Source: Phocaeicola plebeius (GTDB lineage Bacteria > Bacteroidota > Bacteroidia > Bacteroidales > Bacteroidaceae). From it: a stretch of DNA of 64,000 nucleotides. A program made the position numbers and the translations under genes. The DNA lies in assembly GCF_003437535.1 (NCBI RefSeq), contig NZ_QSQT01000006.1, positions 1 to 64,000 of the forward strand, in the 5' to 3' direction. Below, piece after piece: positions 16,997-26,523 of the stretch. The notes below the pieces were generated by a model. That model had not been told where the DNA came from. It saw nothing but the letters and a program-made list of their open reading frames with translations, and did no database searches. The first letter of the stretch is position 1, and every line of letters starts with the position of its first letter.

Positions 16997-17998
16997 TTAA
17001 ATCGCAAACGAAGCATTCAGGTATACATAACTGGCTGTCTTGCCGCCTTCTGTTTTCGGCGACCACAACCGGAAGTTAGGAGCTAACTTGATGTATTTAC
17101 CTAATTTAAATTCGGTACCTACCATTCCGGCCATACCGTCCGCATCTTTGTTCCAGTCTTTCTCTGAAGAAAGCAAGTCCCAACGACCGAAAAGACTTAT
17201 TTTCTTGCTTAACTGTGCAGACGCATAAACCGAGAAACCATCCTGATCACAATCAGGCACATATTTCGTATTAGTCTGGTAGTTGTATTCCGCTGCCACT
17301 GAGAAGGCTGTATGCTTATATCCGACAAAAGCAGCCAGATTCGTAATACCTTTTTCCCCTTCTTCTACCGATTCATTATACGAACCGTATGCACGTACCG
17401 TCAAACCCTCAACCGGAGTCAGTGTTACGCCTGCACCATACTGCAAGCCGTCTTTCACCTGTACTTTTTTATAACCTTCTCCGTTGGCTACAATCACATC
17501 GGCCGAAACCACCTTGTTAAATTTATAGGCTACTGAAACTCCCAAGTCCGCACTGCTGCCGAACTTATATTCATCCTGGAAAGATTTCATCACATAACGT
17601 TTTCCCCAGAAATCTTCCTGAACCTTAAATTGAGTCGTAGTGATTAATCCGGCGTTCAGCGTCCAGCCGTTTTGCTTCCAGGTAATCTGTGCATTTTTCA
17701 CATATCCGATGCGCTGATGGTCATTTACGTCTTTTGACTGACCGAAATCAAGTACTGCCTTCAACTGCAATCCGTGAGGCAAGGCATACTGATAGCCAAT
17801 ATAGGCACGGTCCAGATTAAACCCTCTGTCATCATTGACAGAACCAAAACCAGAATGCGCATCCGAAAATATGGTAATGATGGCATCTCCTTTTTTCTCA
17901 CCAGGAGCCCGTTCTTCAGGCGCTCCATCTGCAAAGGCAGCACCCACAGTGCACATCCAGATGCTTAACAGACATAAAACTCTTTTCTTTGTTTTCAT
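16997..17998 (-). CDS. Outer-membrane porin of the phosphate operon
   Basis: A 333-residue predicted beta-barrel porin with a signal peptide (RVLCLLSIWMCTVGAAFA). It has alternating strands (e.g. FNLDRAYIGYQYALPHGLQLKAVLDFG) and ends in an aliphatic barrel strand (YVYLNASFAI). It resembles the OprO/OprP 'phosphate-selective porin' group. As first gene before pstSCAB it very likely lets phosphate across the outer membrane; that function is inferred from position. The ATG at 17998 places the signal peptide at the start; an open frame continues to 18100, which I reject. Confidence 0.83.
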   Translation of the reverse strand: MKTKKRVLCLLSIWMCTVGAAFADGAPEERAPGEKKGDAIITIFSDAHSGFGSVNDDRGFNLDRAYIGYQYALPHGLQLKAVLDFGQSKDVNDHQRIGYVKNAQITWKQNGWTLNAGLITTTQFKVQEDFWGKRYVMKSFQDEYKFGSSADLGVSVAYKFNKVVSADVIVANGEGYKKVQVKDGLQYGAGVTLTPVEGLTVRAYGSYNESVEEGEKGITNLAAFVGYKHTAFSVAAEYNYQTNTKYVPDCDQDGFSVYASAQLSKKISLFGRWDLLSSEKDWNKDADGMAGMVGTEFKLGKYIKLAPNFRLWSPKTEGGKTASYVYLNASFAI

Positions 17999-18076
17999 TT
18001 TTCCTATAGACTCATTTTTTTGACACCACAAAGGTCTCATATTAGTGTTACAAACAGATGTCATACGCTTAAAGAA

Positions 18077-18106
18077 AATGTAACATCCTGTTACATTCAT
18101 ATTACA
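18077..18106 (-). promoter_or_regulatory. Candidate Pho-type operator upstream of the porin-pst operon
   Basis: On the minus strand TGTAA occurs twice 11 bp apart (ending at 18106 and 18095). The second copy is part of a 21-bp palindrome, AATGTAAC-ATCCT-GTTACATT (18077-18097). Direct repeats with an 11-bp period about 80-110 bp before a pst operon are the layout expected of a PhoB-family response regulator. No biochemical support is available. Confidence 0.45.
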
Positions 18107-18117
18107 AAATAAAAATA

Positions 18118-18169
18118 TCGCTTTCTGAAATCAAATTCCGTTAACGGACGGTTGATTTTCAGAAAGCGA
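18118..18169 (-). terminator. Terminator after the GH51 gene
   Basis: TCGCTTTCTGAAATCAA pairs with TTGATTTTCAGAAAGCGA with one bulge and a 17-nt loop. On the minus strand the stem is followed by TATTTTTATTTTG. Confidence 0.75.
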
Positions 18170-18236
18170 TACTTTACTGATTATATGGTATTTACAAATT
18201 CTTCTTTTCTACAAAAAAAGAAGATTCTGCAATATA

Positions 18237-19775
18237 CTATTTAATTTCCAATGTAACAATTGATTTTGCAGGCAATTTCACTACAAGTCCATTCTTTGTC
18301 AATTTAGCACCCTTGAAATCGGCCAATTTCACCAGATTAGGCTGTTCAAATGTATTGTAATCGTCAATCTTTTCAGAAGTCAGAATCTGTCCGCTTACCG
18401 ATTTAGCCTTTACATCACCCAGTGTCAGTGTGATTTCCTGTGACTCTTCCAGGTCTACGTTAGAAAGTGACACATGAATAGCACCTGATTTATCACGTGA
18501 AGCAGTTGCACTTACCATCGGTACGATACGATTGTCGCGTACGATCTTACGTTCGCACTGCAAATCAAGCGGCAGATAAGTAGCATCCTGATGTACGTTA
18601 TACATCTTGAACACATAGTAAGTCGGAGTCAGCACCATCTTGTCTTCTTTCGTCAGAATCATAGACTGCAATACATTTACCACCTGAGCAATGTTAGTCA
18701 TTTTAACTCGGTCAGTATATTTATGGAAGATGTCCAGACTCAAAGAAGCCACAAAGGCATCGCGCAAGGTATTCTGCTGGTAAAGATGACCGCTGATAGT
18801 ACCCGGTTCTTCATCCCACCAGGTTCCCCATTCGTCTACCATCAAGCCAATCTGCTTCTGCGGGTCATATTTGTCCATAATGGCAATGTGACGCTTGAGC
18901 ACATCTTCAATTTCGCGGCATTTTCCCATTGTCCAATAGTAATCCTCATTGTTGAATTTCGTAGCAGAACCTTTGCTTCCGCTCCATCCAAGCACTGTAT
19001 AATAGTGCAGAGAAAGTCCGTCCATGCGATGACCCACGTTTTTCATCAGCACTTCAGTCCAGTTGTAGTCATAATCGCTGGCACCGCTGGCAATCTTGAA
19101 CAAACGGTTACCATCATAGTTACGGCAATAAGTTGAATAACGGCGATACAAATCAGCATAGTATTCCGGACGCATGCTACCTCCACATCCCCAGCTTTCA
19201 TTTCCTACTCCGAAGTATTTCACCTTCCATGGTTTCTCACGTCCGTTTTCCAAACGCAGTTTTGCCATCGGGCTTCCTTGTTCAGAAGTCATGTATTCTA
19301 CCCATTTAGCCATTTCTTCCACGCTACCGCTACCTACGTTTCCGCTGATGTAGGGTTCACATCCTAACATTTCGCACAAGTTCAGGAATTCGTGTGTTCC
19401 GAAGCTGTTATCTTCTACGGTTCCTCCCCAGTTGTTGTTGACCATACGCGGACGTTTTTCACGAGGACCGATACCATCCATCCAATGGTATTCATCGGCA
19501 AAGCATCCTCCCGGCCAGCGGAGTACAGGCACTTTCAAGTCTTTCAATGCTTCGAACACATCTTTACGATAACCTTTAATATTAGGTATGGAAGAATCCT
19601 CTCCTACCCAAAGACCTCCATAGATACATGTACCGAGGTGTTCGGCAAACTGACCATAAATTTCTTTATTGATGATTTGTTTTCCCTGTTCCGGATGAAC
19701 AGTCACTGTAGCCTTCTGCTGAGCAAACAAAGGCATTGCGGCACAAAAGGCCAACCCTAAAATTGCATTTTTCAT
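18237..19775 (-). CDS. GH51 alpha-L-arabinofuranosidase
   Basis: A secreted or periplasmic 512-residue glycosidase that removes alpha-L-arabinofuranosyl side groups from arabinan or arabinoxylan fragments. The signal peptide is [18 protein letters not shown]51 marks include the acid/base Glu in [12 protein letters not shown], the nucleophile Glu in [14 protein letters not shown], and the family motifs [19 protein letters not shown] and [16 protein letters not shown]. The C-terminal beta-sandwich (about 400-512) is normal. It stands alone with its own terminator, far from the large PUL, so it may act on other arabinose-containing glycans. Confidence 0.94.
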   Translation of the reverse strand: MKNAILGLAFCAAMPLFAQQKATVTVHPEQGKQIINKEIYGQFAEHLGTCIYGGLWVGEDSSIPNIKGYRKDVFEALKDLKVPVLRWPGGCFADEYHWMDGIGPREKRPRMVNNNWGGTVEDNSFGTHEFLNLCEMLGCEPYISGNVGSGSVEEMAKWVEYMTSEQGSPMAKLRLENGREKPWKVKYFGVGNESWGCGGSMRPEYYADLYRRYSTYCRNYDGNRLFKIASGASDYDYNWTEVLMKNVGHRMDGLSLHYYTVLGWSGSKGSATKFNNEDYYWTMGKCREIEDVLKRHIAIMDKYDPQKQIGLMVDEWGTWWDEEPGTISGHLYQQNTLRDAFVASLSLDIFHKYTDRVKMTNIAQVVNVLQSMILTKEDKMVLTPTYYVFKMYNVHQDATYLPLDLQCERKIVRDNRIVPMVSATASRDKSGAIHVSLSNVDLEESQEITLTLGDVKAKSVSGQILTSEKIDDYNTFEQPNLVKLADFKGAKLTKNGLVVKLPAKSIVTLEIK

Positions 19776-19890
19776 ACTTATTGATTTTACTTGTTTATTT
19801 CACACTTCACAAATGTAGGAATATTTTCCATGTAATGGGTGTACATTTGACATTTTTGAGGAGGAGATTTGAACATTCGGCCCTAAAATG

Positions 19891-19933
19891 CATGAAAAGT
19901 ATACACTACCCCTACAGATTCAGACTTTTCATG
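19891..19933. promoter_or_regulatory. Perfect 10-bp inverted repeat between divergent GH51 and mltG
   Basis: CATGAAAAGT (19891-19900) and ACTTTTCATG (19924-19933) are perfect inverted copies 23 bp apart, upstream of both divergent genes. The loop is long and no T run follows, so an operator is more likely than a terminator. CAAATGTA at 19810-19817 gives a minus-strand -7 box for GH51. Confidence 0.4.
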
Positions 19934-19983
19934 ACACCAAAATAAAGTTTTCTTACTACTTTTACGCCCAAATTTGAAACCAG

Positions 19984-21009
19984 ATGAAATCAAAAAAGAC
20001 AATCATTATTTGTGCCCTTGTCACAATTCTAATTTTAGGAGGCGTAATCAGCGGGGTTTCCTTGCTGTTCAACCACCCTCTTCGTATCGAAAAACCTACC
20101 TTTATTTATATAGACCGTGACGATACAGCCGATTCGGTGTACGTAAAACTTCAAAGAGATTTGAATGCCACGCATCTGACAGGATTCAAAATGCTGGCTC
20201 GTCTCAAAAAATACGACCAGCAGATTCATAGCGGAGCCTATCGCTTTGATGCCTCCATCAATACGCTGACCTTATTCCGCCGCCTGAGCAGCGGACACCA
20301 GACTCCGGTCAAAGTGGTTATACCCAGTGTGCGGACCCTGTCCCGTCTGGCACGCTCGCTGGACCGTCAACTCATGCCCGATTCCACGGAATTTGCCCGA
20401 CTTGTCGGTGACAGTGCCTTCTGCGCTTCATTGGGTTTCAGCCTTGAAACGATGCCTGCACTATTCATCCCGAATACGTATGAAGCCTATTGGAATACGG
20501 ATGCGGAAGCCTTTATCCAACGAATGAAAAAAGAATATGAACGTTTCTGGACGCAGGAGCGTAAAGATAAGGCTCAAGCCTGCGGACTGACTCCGGTAGA
20601 AGTCAGCACACTGGCCTCCATCGTGGAAGAAGAAACAGCCAACAAAAGTGAAATGCCGATGGTGGCAGAACTTTACCTAAACCGTCTACAAGCCGGAATG
20701 CCACTCCAGGCCGATCCGACCATCAAATTCAGTCTGCAAGAATTCGGACTGCGACGCATTCTGCACAAACACCTGGAGGTAGAAAGTCCTTACAATACTT
20801 ACAAGCACGCGGGGCTTCCTCCCGGTCCTATCCGCATTGCTTCCATTCAGGGAATAGAAAGCGTATTGAATCATGCACAGCATGATTACCTCTACATGTG
20901 CGCCAAAGAAGATTTCTCGGGCACGCACAATTTCGCCGCTACCTTTGCTGAACATCAGGCCAATGCCCGCCGCTATCAGCAGGCACTGAACAAGAGAAAT
21001 ATCCGTTAG
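19984..21009 (+). CDS. mltG: Endolytic murein transglycosylase MltG
   Basis: Inner-membrane enzyme that cuts nascent peptidoglycan strands and sets glycan length. The 341-residue protein has one N-terminal membrane segment (IIICALVTILILGGVISGVSLLF). A LysM-like region follows (FIYIDRDDTADSVYVKLQRDL), then the YceG/MltG catalytic domain. The catalytic Glu lies in STLASIVEEETANKSEM, followed by the conserved VAELYLNRLQAGMPLQADPTIKFSL and SPYNTYKHAGLPPGPI. The length is near the family norm. It converges on the trk genes with a gap of 8 bp and no visible terminator between. Confidence 0.95.
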   Translation: MKSKKTIIICALVTILILGGVISGVSLLFNHPLRIEKPTFIYIDRDDTADSVYVKLQRDLNATHLTGFKMLARLKKYDQQIHSGAYRFDASINTLTLFRRLSSGHQTPVKVVIPSVRTLSRLARSLDRQLMPDSTEFARLVGDSAFCASLGFSLETMPALFIPNTYEAYWNTDAEAFIQRMKKEYERFWTQERKDKAQACGLTPVEVSTLASIVEEETANKSEMPMVAELYLNRLQAGMPLQADPTIKFSLQEFGLRRILHKHLEVESPYNTYKHAGLPPGPIRIASIQGIESVLNHAQHDYLYMCAKEDFSGTHNFAATFAEHQANARRYQQALNKRNIR

Positions 21010-21017
21010 GGAATGGA

Positions 21018-21707
21018 CTAACGGACTGATTTCCAGAATTGCATGAAACTGGAATAAGATCCGTAGCACACCAGTCCGTCGCCTTTCTGGAGTGCATAAT
21101 CCTCAGGGAATGTATTGGCCACTTCTTTCTCAAAGACAGATATACCCAGGAAGTTCTTCACCTGTTTACCTTGTACCAGAGAAATCAGTTTCAGGCCGAA
21201 TTCTTGTTCCAGGTTCAGCTCATTGATGTGATAGCCCACCAGTTTCTCCGGAATTTCCAGCTTGAACACGTAGGTATTGCCGTCTATCTGGAAAAATTCG
21301 GCCCCGCCATCCAGTTCCAACTGCTGTGCCAGCAAACGTGCTGCATCCTGTTCCGGTGTCAGGATACGGTCTATCGAGAAGGCTTCGAGTACTCCCTTAT
21401 GTACTTCGTCTACCGCCCGTGCATAAATCCGTTTCACCTTCAGCTTTTTCAGCAACGACACAATCCGGACCGAAGCGCCGAAGTTATCGCCTATGGCTAC
21501 AATTACCGCATCCACACTCTTCAGCGGAAGCACGGAAAGTGCCATTTCATCTGTCGCATCGAGCACAAACGAGGCCGCCATGCGGTCCTTCACACTGTCT
21601 ACGTGCAACCCGTTTCCGTCTGCACCGACCACTTCATGCCCCATGGCAGTCAGCTCCATGGCTAACGTGGCCCCATAATGTCCTAAACCAATAATCAAAT
21701 ATTTCAT
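21018..21707 (-). CDS. trkA: TrkA/KtrA-type potassium uptake regulator
   Basis: Cytoplasmic gating subunit of a K+ uptake system, 229 residues. An N-terminal RCK nucleotide-binding Rossmann domain (KYLIIGLGHYGATLAMELTAMGHEVVGAD, G-x-G-x-x-G plus acidic residue) is followed by a C-terminal RCK_C domain (about 140-220). With a single RCK_N/RCK_C pair it is KtrA-like in size, about half of E. coli TrkA. It follows the channel gene by 3 bp, so the two are co-transcribed. The stop codon lies 8 bp from the convergent mltG stop. Confidence 0.93.
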   Translation of the reverse strand: MKYLIIGLGHYGATLAMELTAMGHEVVGADGNGLHVDSVKDRMAASFVLDATDEMALSVLPLKSVDAVIVAIGDNFGASVRIVSLLKKLKVKRIYARAVDEVHKGVLEAFSIDRILTPEQDAARLLAQQLELDGGAEFFQIDGNTYVFKLEIPEKLVGYHINELNLEQEFGLKLISLVQGKQVKNFLGISVFEKEVANTFPEDYALQKGDGLVCYGSYSSFMQFWKSVR

Positions 21708-21710
21708 ACA

Positions 21711-23540
21711 TCAGTTGATGATAATGTTATCACTCGGATACCTGTAATTGCGTTTCTTTTCCTGGCGTACCAGACCGGTGAGCAAGGTAAATGCACCGAC
21801 ACGACCGATATACATCAGCAAAATGACCAGCAGCTTGCTGTCATTGCCCAACGTAGGAGTCAGGTCAAGGCTCGAACCTACCGTACTCAGCGCCGACACG
21901 CATTCGAACGTAACGGCCAGCAGCCCGGCCTCCGGCTCCAGCATACTCAGCAGGAATATGGCCAGAAAAGCCAGTAGCAGATACAATATCAATGCCGCGT
22001 TCGAACGGCGGATAGAATCGTGCGAAAGTTCTCTGCGCAGAATCGCCACCCGGTCTGTCCCGCGCACTACAGCCCATAAATTGATTAATACCACCGCAAA
22101 CACATTGACCTTCACGCCGCCCGACGTAGATTGCGTGCCTCCTCCTATCATCATCAGTACTACCATGAGCAACAAGGTTTGAGTAGACAAGGAGGTCAGC
22201 CCCACACTGGCAAAACCGGCAGTTCGCGGACAAGAGGAATTAAAGAAAGCATGCACCCACTTGTCTGCCACCGGCATGCCCGCAAAAGAATGGTTCCACT
22301 CCAGGGCAGCAATGGCCAACGTACCACCTATTAAAAGAAAGACTGTAGCCACCAGCACAATCTTCGTATTCAAATTATACAGGTGTACTTTTTTCCGGAA
22401 TCTTCCGGAACGACGCAACAGCCAGAATTTTCCGGCTTGCAGATAATACGCCACCGTTTCATACAAGTTCACCAATATCGGGAATCCGATGCCTCCCAGT
22501 GCAATCAGCAGTCCCAAAGTAATGTAAAGCAGATTATGTCCCTGCATGACGGCCGGATTGCCCATTCCACCGGGCAAGGTGGAAAAGCCTGCATTACAAA
22601 AGGCTGACACGGAATGGAAGGCTGAGAAAAAAAGTTCTTCCTGCAAGGTCATTCCCAACGTGCCGTGCACACTGAGCCAGATAACCACCATTCCGACTCC
22701 TTCTATCGCCAGCGTAAAGCCCAATATATATAATAAGGTAGACAATAGCGAATTCAAGGAGTTGGAACTGATCATGTCGCCCACCATCAGCTGATTATAA
22801 AGCGAGGTATTCCCCATAAAAAACATGGCAAAGAAACTTGTCAGCGTCATCACCCCGAGTCCGCCTATCTGAATCAGGAGAATAATCAGAATTTGTCCCT
22901 CCAGCGTAAAGGTGGAAGGCACATCTACGGTGACAAGCCCTGTGACGCACGTCGCACTCGTGGCGGTAAACAGCGCATCCATGAACGAAATGCCGTGGTA
23001 AGTGGCCCGAGGAAGCATCAACAATCCGGTACCCAACAGAATAAACACCAGGAAACTGCCTGCCAGAATCAATGACGGATTGGTACGTTTGCCCAGCAAG
23101 CGCACCAAAATGCCCGACAGCTGGGAGAAAGAAAGCAGCACCAGGATGGTTCCCTTGTAATAAGCATGATGAAAGAACACCCATACCCAATACACTCCGG
23201 TAGTCTCCTCCGGCTTTTTGAATACCACAGGGAGCAAGGTCAGATAAAGCAGTATGGTAAGAATCCATGTCCACGGAGTAAACTTAAACGAGGAATCTTC
23301 CTGACGAAAGACAATCTGTATCGTTGTTGTAACTAAAAAGATGACCCATACCGTATGATAGACCGTATGTATCAGATTATACTCCGCCGCAGAAATCCTG
23401 AATCCATATTCATACACAATGGTCAGTAAAAAGACAATGCCGCACAGAAAATTAATCCCCATCACCCAGTTAAGCAGCTGGTTTACACGCGGCATAAGCA
23501 GTTTCTTATTATATAAAAAAAGTCGTTCCCAATAATCCAT
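21711..23540 (-). CDS. trkH: TrkH-family potassium transporter
   Basis: The membrane channel subunit of the K+ uptake system, 609 residues. The N-terminal 150 residues form several extra membrane segments. The TrkH/KtrB core follows, with four pore-loop repeats. Filter-region segments can be seen: FTATSATCVTGLVTVD, HSVSAFCNAGFSTLPGG, FFNSSCPRTAGFASVGL and FECVSALSTVGSSLDLTP, each with the key Gly after Thr/Asn/Ser. It is the first gene of the pair with trkA. Confidence 0.95.
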   Translation of the reverse strand: MDYWERLFLYNKKLLMPRVNQLLNWVMGINFLCGIVFLLTIVYEYGFRISAAEYNLIHTVYHTVWVIFLVTTTIQIVFRQEDSSFKFTPWTWILTILLYLTLLPVVFKKPEETTGVYWVWVFFHHAYYKGTILVLLSFSQLSGILVRLLGKRTNPSLILAGSFLVFILLGTGLLMLPRATYHGISFMDALFTATSATCVTGLVTVDVPSTFTLEGQILIILLIQIGGLGVMTLTSFFAMFFMGNTSLYNQLMVGDMISSNSLNSLLSTLLYILGFTLAIEGVGMVVIWLSVHGTLGMTLQEELFFSAFHSVSAFCNAGFSTLPGGMGNPAVMQGHNLLYITLGLLIALGGIGFPILVNLYETVAYYLQAGKFWLLRRSGRFRKKVHLYNLNTKIVLVATVFLLIGGTLAIAALEWNHSFAGMPVADKWVHAFFNSSCPRTAGFASVGLTSLSTQTLLLMVVLMMIGGGTQSTSGGVKVNVFAVVLINLWAVVRGTDRVAILRRELSHDSIRRSNAALILYLLLAFLAIFLLSMLEPEAGLLAVTFECVSALSTVGSSLDLTPTLGNDSKLLVILLMYIGRVGAFTLLTGLVRQEKKRNYRYPSDNIIIN

Positions 23541-23665
23541 ATTATAGTGAATGAATGTATTTACAAATGTATGGAAAAATCCATATACTTATGCGACAAA
23601 GAAAGGAGAAATCTACCACAAGATTCTATTCAGTAAGAAAACAGATAAGAAAAAAAGCAAAATGA

Positions 23666-23697
23666 GTTGTTTGTTATCATTTATTTCCATATTTTTG
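23666..23697 (+). promoter_or_regulatory. Promoter of trpB
   Basis: TATTTTTG at 23690-23697 fits the -7 consensus; GTTG at 23666-23669 lies 20 bp upstream as a weak -33. The ATG is 28 bp after the -7 box. Confidence 0.5.
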
Positions 23698-23724
23698 ACG
23701 AAAACTTAAAAATAGTAAGCAATT

Positions 23725-25089
23725 ATGAGTAATAGACAGAAAAGATTCATCTTACCTGAAGATGAAATACCAAAATACTGGTATAACATTCAAGCCGACA
23801 TGGTCAACAAACCCATGCCTCCACTGAACCCGGCTACAAAAGAACCGTTGAAACCGGAAGACCTCTACCCTATCTTCGCCAAGGAACTCTGCCATCAGGA
23901 ATTGAACCAGACTGATGCGTGGATTGAAATTCCGGAAGAAGTACGGGAAATGTACAAATACTACCGCAGCACCCCGCTGGTACGTGCTTACGGACTGGAG
24001 AAAGCACTGGGTACACCGGCACACATCTATTTCAAGAATGAAAGTGTCAGCCCTATCGGTTCACACAAACTGAACTCTGCACTGGCACAAGCTTACTACT
24101 GCAAGAAAGAAGGCGTAACGAACATCACTACTGAAACAGGTGCCGGACAATGGGGAGCTGCCTTGTCGTATGCCGCGAAGGTGTTCGGACTGGAAGCTGC
24201 CGTATATCAGGTAAAAATCAGTTACGAACAGAAGCCTTATCGCCGCAGCATCATGCAGACCTTCGGCGCACAGGTAACTCCTTCTCCTTCCATGTCTACC
24301 CGTGCAGGAAAAAATATCCTGACCAAATATCCGAACCATCAGGGTTCACTGGGTACTGCCATCTCGGAAGCTATCGAGCTGGCACGCACCACACCAAACT
24401 GTAAATATACACTGGGGTCCGTGCTGAGCCACGTAACCCTGCACCAGACTGTCATCGGACTGGAAGCTGAAAAGCAGATGGAAATGGCCGGTGAATATCC
24501 TGACATGATTATCGGATGCTTCGGAGGAGGTTCCAACTTCGGAGGAATCTGTTTCCCGTTCATGCGTCACACCATTCTGGAAGGAAAGAAGACACGTTAT
24601 ATCGCAGCCGAACCGGCATCTTGTCCGAAACTGACCAGAGGTAAATTTGAATATGACTTCGGTGATGAAGCCGGCTACACCCCGCTGCTGCCGATGTTTA
24701 CCTTAGGACACAACTTTACACCTGCCAATATCCATGCCGGTGGTCTGCGCTACCACGGTGCAGGTGTCATCGTTTCTCAGCTGTTGAAAGACAATTTGAT
24801 GGAAGCGGTAGACATACAGCAGCTTGACACTTTCAAGGCCGGCTGTCTGTTTGCCCGCGCTGAAGGTATCATTCCGGCTCCGGAATCTTGCCACGCCATT
24901 GCTGCCGCTATTCAGGAAGCAGAAAAATGCAAGGAAACGGGTGAAGAAAAAGTAATTCTGTTCAACTTGTCCGGTCATGGTCTGATAGACATGAGTGCGT
25001 ACGACCAGTACCTGTCGGGCAACCTGACCAACTATTCACTGAGCGAAGAAGACATAGCAAACAGCTTGCAGGACGTGCCTCAAGTGTAA
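23725..25089 (+). CDS. trpB: Tryptophan synthase beta chain, TrpB2 type
   Basis: PLP enzyme that makes tryptophan from indole and serine. At 454 residues it is longer than the usual 400-residue TrpB1. Its N-terminal extension (ILPEDEIPKYWYNIQADM) is characteristic of the TrpB2 group. The PLP lysine lies in SPIGSHKLNSALA and the phosphate-binding glycines in CFGGGSNFGG. The catalytic-loop region reads TTETGAGQWGAALSYAA. No trpA or other trp gene is adjacent. TrpB2 enzymes often work without TrpA as indole-salvaging enzymes, which fits this isolated location, though a second trpAB elsewhere cannot be checked here. Confidence 0.94.
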   Translation: MSNRQKRFILPEDEIPKYWYNIQADMVNKPMPPLNPATKEPLKPEDLYPIFAKELCHQELNQTDAWIEIPEEVREMYKYYRSTPLVRAYGLEKALGTPAHIYFKNESVSPIGSHKLNSALAQAYYCKKEGVTNITTETGAGQWGAALSYAAKVFGLEAAVYQVKISYEQKPYRRSIMQTFGAQVTPSPSMSTRAGKNILTKYPNHQGSLGTAISEAIELARTTPNCKYTLGSVLSHVTLHQTVIGLEAEKQMEMAGEYPDMIIGCFGGGSNFGGICFPFMRHTILEGKKTRYIAAEPASCPKLTRGKFEYDFGDEAGYTPLLPMFTLGHNFTPANIHAGGLRYHGAGVIVSQLLKDNLMEAVDIQQLDTFKAGCLFARAEGIIPAPESCHAIAAAIQEAEKCKETGEEKVILFNLSGHGLIDMSAYDQYLSGNLTNYSLSEEDIANSLQDVPQV

Positions 25090-25106
25090 TTTTTGACACG
25101 CGTCCA

Positions 25107-25235
25107 AAACGCAAGTGCGTTTGAGAGAAAACGCAAGGACGTTTTATCCTAAACGCAAGTACGTTTTGATTCAAACGCAAAGGCGTTTTAGTACGAACGT
25201 ACTTGCGTTTTTTCGTAAGCGAAAAAACGTTTAGA
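25107..25235. repeat. Tandem array of six 22-bp units, AAACGC-N4-GCGTTT hairpins
   Basis: Units start at 25107, 25129, 25151, 25173, 25195 and 25217, an exact 22-bp spacing. The first reads AAACGCAAGTGCGTTT, a perfect 6-4-6 mini-hairpin, followed by six linker bases; the fourth is also a perfect 6-bp stem. Others have one mismatched pair. The fifth and sixth are more diverged. The array lies between convergent trpB and panD, before their shared terminator. Confidence 0.85.
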
Positions 25236-25248
25236 ATATACCAAAACG

Positions 25249-25299
25249 AAGGGTGCCGGAAAGAGATTTCTCATCTTCCTCCGGCACCCTTTATTTATT
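25249..25299. terminator. Terminator between trpB and panD
   Basis: GGGTGCCGGA (25251-25260) pairs with TCCGGCACCC (25280-25289), followed by TTTATTTATTT on the plus strand. It can serve trpB and, less well, panD. Confidence 0.7.
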
Positions 25300-25320
25300 T
25301 CATCAACTTATCTAATCCAA

Positions 25321-25674
25321 TTACAACAGACGATTTGTTGCCGTATCCGGGAATACCACGGTCGGCTTGAAAGTCTTGGCCTCCTCAAAGTCCATCAAGG
25401 CATAGGACATGATAATCACCACATCGCCCACCTGTACCTTACGGGCTGCCGCTCCATTCAGACAAATACAACCTGAGCTACGTTCACCCTTAATGATATA
25501 GGTTTCAAAACGTTCACCATTGTTATTGTCTACAATCTGTACCTTCTCACCGGCAATCATGTTAGCCGCATCCATCAAATCTTCATCAATCGTAATGCTG
25601 CCCATGTAGTTCAGGTTCGCTTCTGTCACCGTTACGCAATGAAGCTTCGACTTCAACACTTCAATCATCATCAT
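25321..25674 (-). CDS. panD: Aspartate 1-decarboxylase
   Basis: Makes beta-alanine from aspartate for pantothenate and coenzyme A. The 117-residue proenzyme has the self-cleavage site Gly-Ser in [14 protein letters not shown]; the Ser becomes the catalytic pyruvoyl group. The conserved blocks [35 protein letters not shown] and [10 protein letters not shown] are present. It lies 3 bp after panC. Two or three tandem ATGs at the start leave the first residues uncertain. Confidence 0.97.
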   Translation of the reverse strand: MMMIEVLKSKLHCVTVTEANLNYMGSITIDEDLMDAANMIAGEKVQIVDNNNGERFETYIIKGERSSGCICLNGAAARKVQVGDVVIIMSYALMDFEEAKTFKPTVVFPDTATNRLL

Positions 25675-25677
25675 CCG

Positions 25678-26523
25678 TTATCCTTTATATTTAATGTTAT
25701 CAATCAGACGTACTTCACCGCAATACACTGTGATACAACCTACAATGTAATTGCTTTCGTCCCATGCCTTTACGGGCTGAAGCGTATTGCCATCCACAAT
25801 CTCAAAATATTCCAGTTCCAGTCCCGGTGCGCGACGGATACAGTCTTCTACAAACTGCTTGGTTTCAAGCAAAACACGTGACTTGCTGAAATCTACACTG
25901 GCAAACAATGCCTTGGAAATCTGCAAAGCTTCCTTCCGTTGTTCTGCCGTAAGACGTGCGTTGCGGCTGCTCAGCGCCAGGCCGTCTTCTTCACGCACAA
26001 TCGGGCATCCCACAATCTGAATATTGAAAGGATACTTGCGTACCATTTCACGGATAATGGCCAGCTGCTGGAAGTCCTTCTCGCCAAAGTAGGCACGGTG
26101 CGGTTCCACCATCAAGAATAATTTGCTGACAATCTGACAAACCCCGTTGAAATGTCCCGGACGGTATTTTCCTTCCATCACCGTATCCAGCGGCGCATAG
26201 CTGAACTGGCGGGTATCGGGTTCAGGATAAACTTCTTCTACAGAAGGAGCAAAAACCAACGTTGCTCCACATTTCTCCAATAAAGCACAATCCGCCTCCC
26301 GTGTGCGCGGATATTTTAAAAGGTCATTCTGGTCGTTAAACTGTGTAGGGTTCACAAAGTCACTGACTACCACTACATCATTCTCAGCTACGGCACGATT
26401 CACCAACGAAGCGTGTCCCGCATGCAAAGCTCCCATCGTCGGAACCAGTCCGATAGTCTTTCCTTCTTTGCGGAAAGCATCGAGTTCGGCGCGAAGCTCA
26501 CTGATTGTTTGAATTAACTTCAT
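25678..26523 (-). CDS. panC: Pantothenate synthetase
   Basis: Joins pantoate and beta-alanine with ATP to form pantothenate, 281 residues, cytoplasmic. The HIGH-type motif is in [17 protein letters not shown]. Others are [47 protein letters not shown] and the KMSKS-like stretch [10 protein letters not shown]. It forms a two-gene operon with panD, whose product makes one of its substrates. The divergent neighbour is a starch-synthase-like gene with about 257 bp between. Confidence 0.97.
   Translation of the reverse strand: MKLIQTISELRAELDAFRKEGKTIGLVPTMGALHAGHASLVNRAVAENDVVVVSDFVNPTQFNDQNDLLKYPRTREADCALLEKCGATLVFAPSVEEVYPEPDTRQFSYAPLDTVMEGKYRPGHFNGVCQIVSKLFLMVEPHRAYFGEKDFQQLAIIREMVRKYPFNIQIVGCPIVREEDGLALSSRNARLTAEQRKEALQISKALFASVDFSKSRVLLETKQFVEDCIRRAPGLELEYFEIVDGNTLQPVKAWDESNYIVGCITVYCGEVRLIDNIKYKG

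Noticed and set aside
25107..25235. Second CRISPR-like array or multi-part terminator
   Set aside because: The 22-bp period leaves only 6 bp between hairpins and a separate terminator follows. Each hairpin lacks its own T tract.
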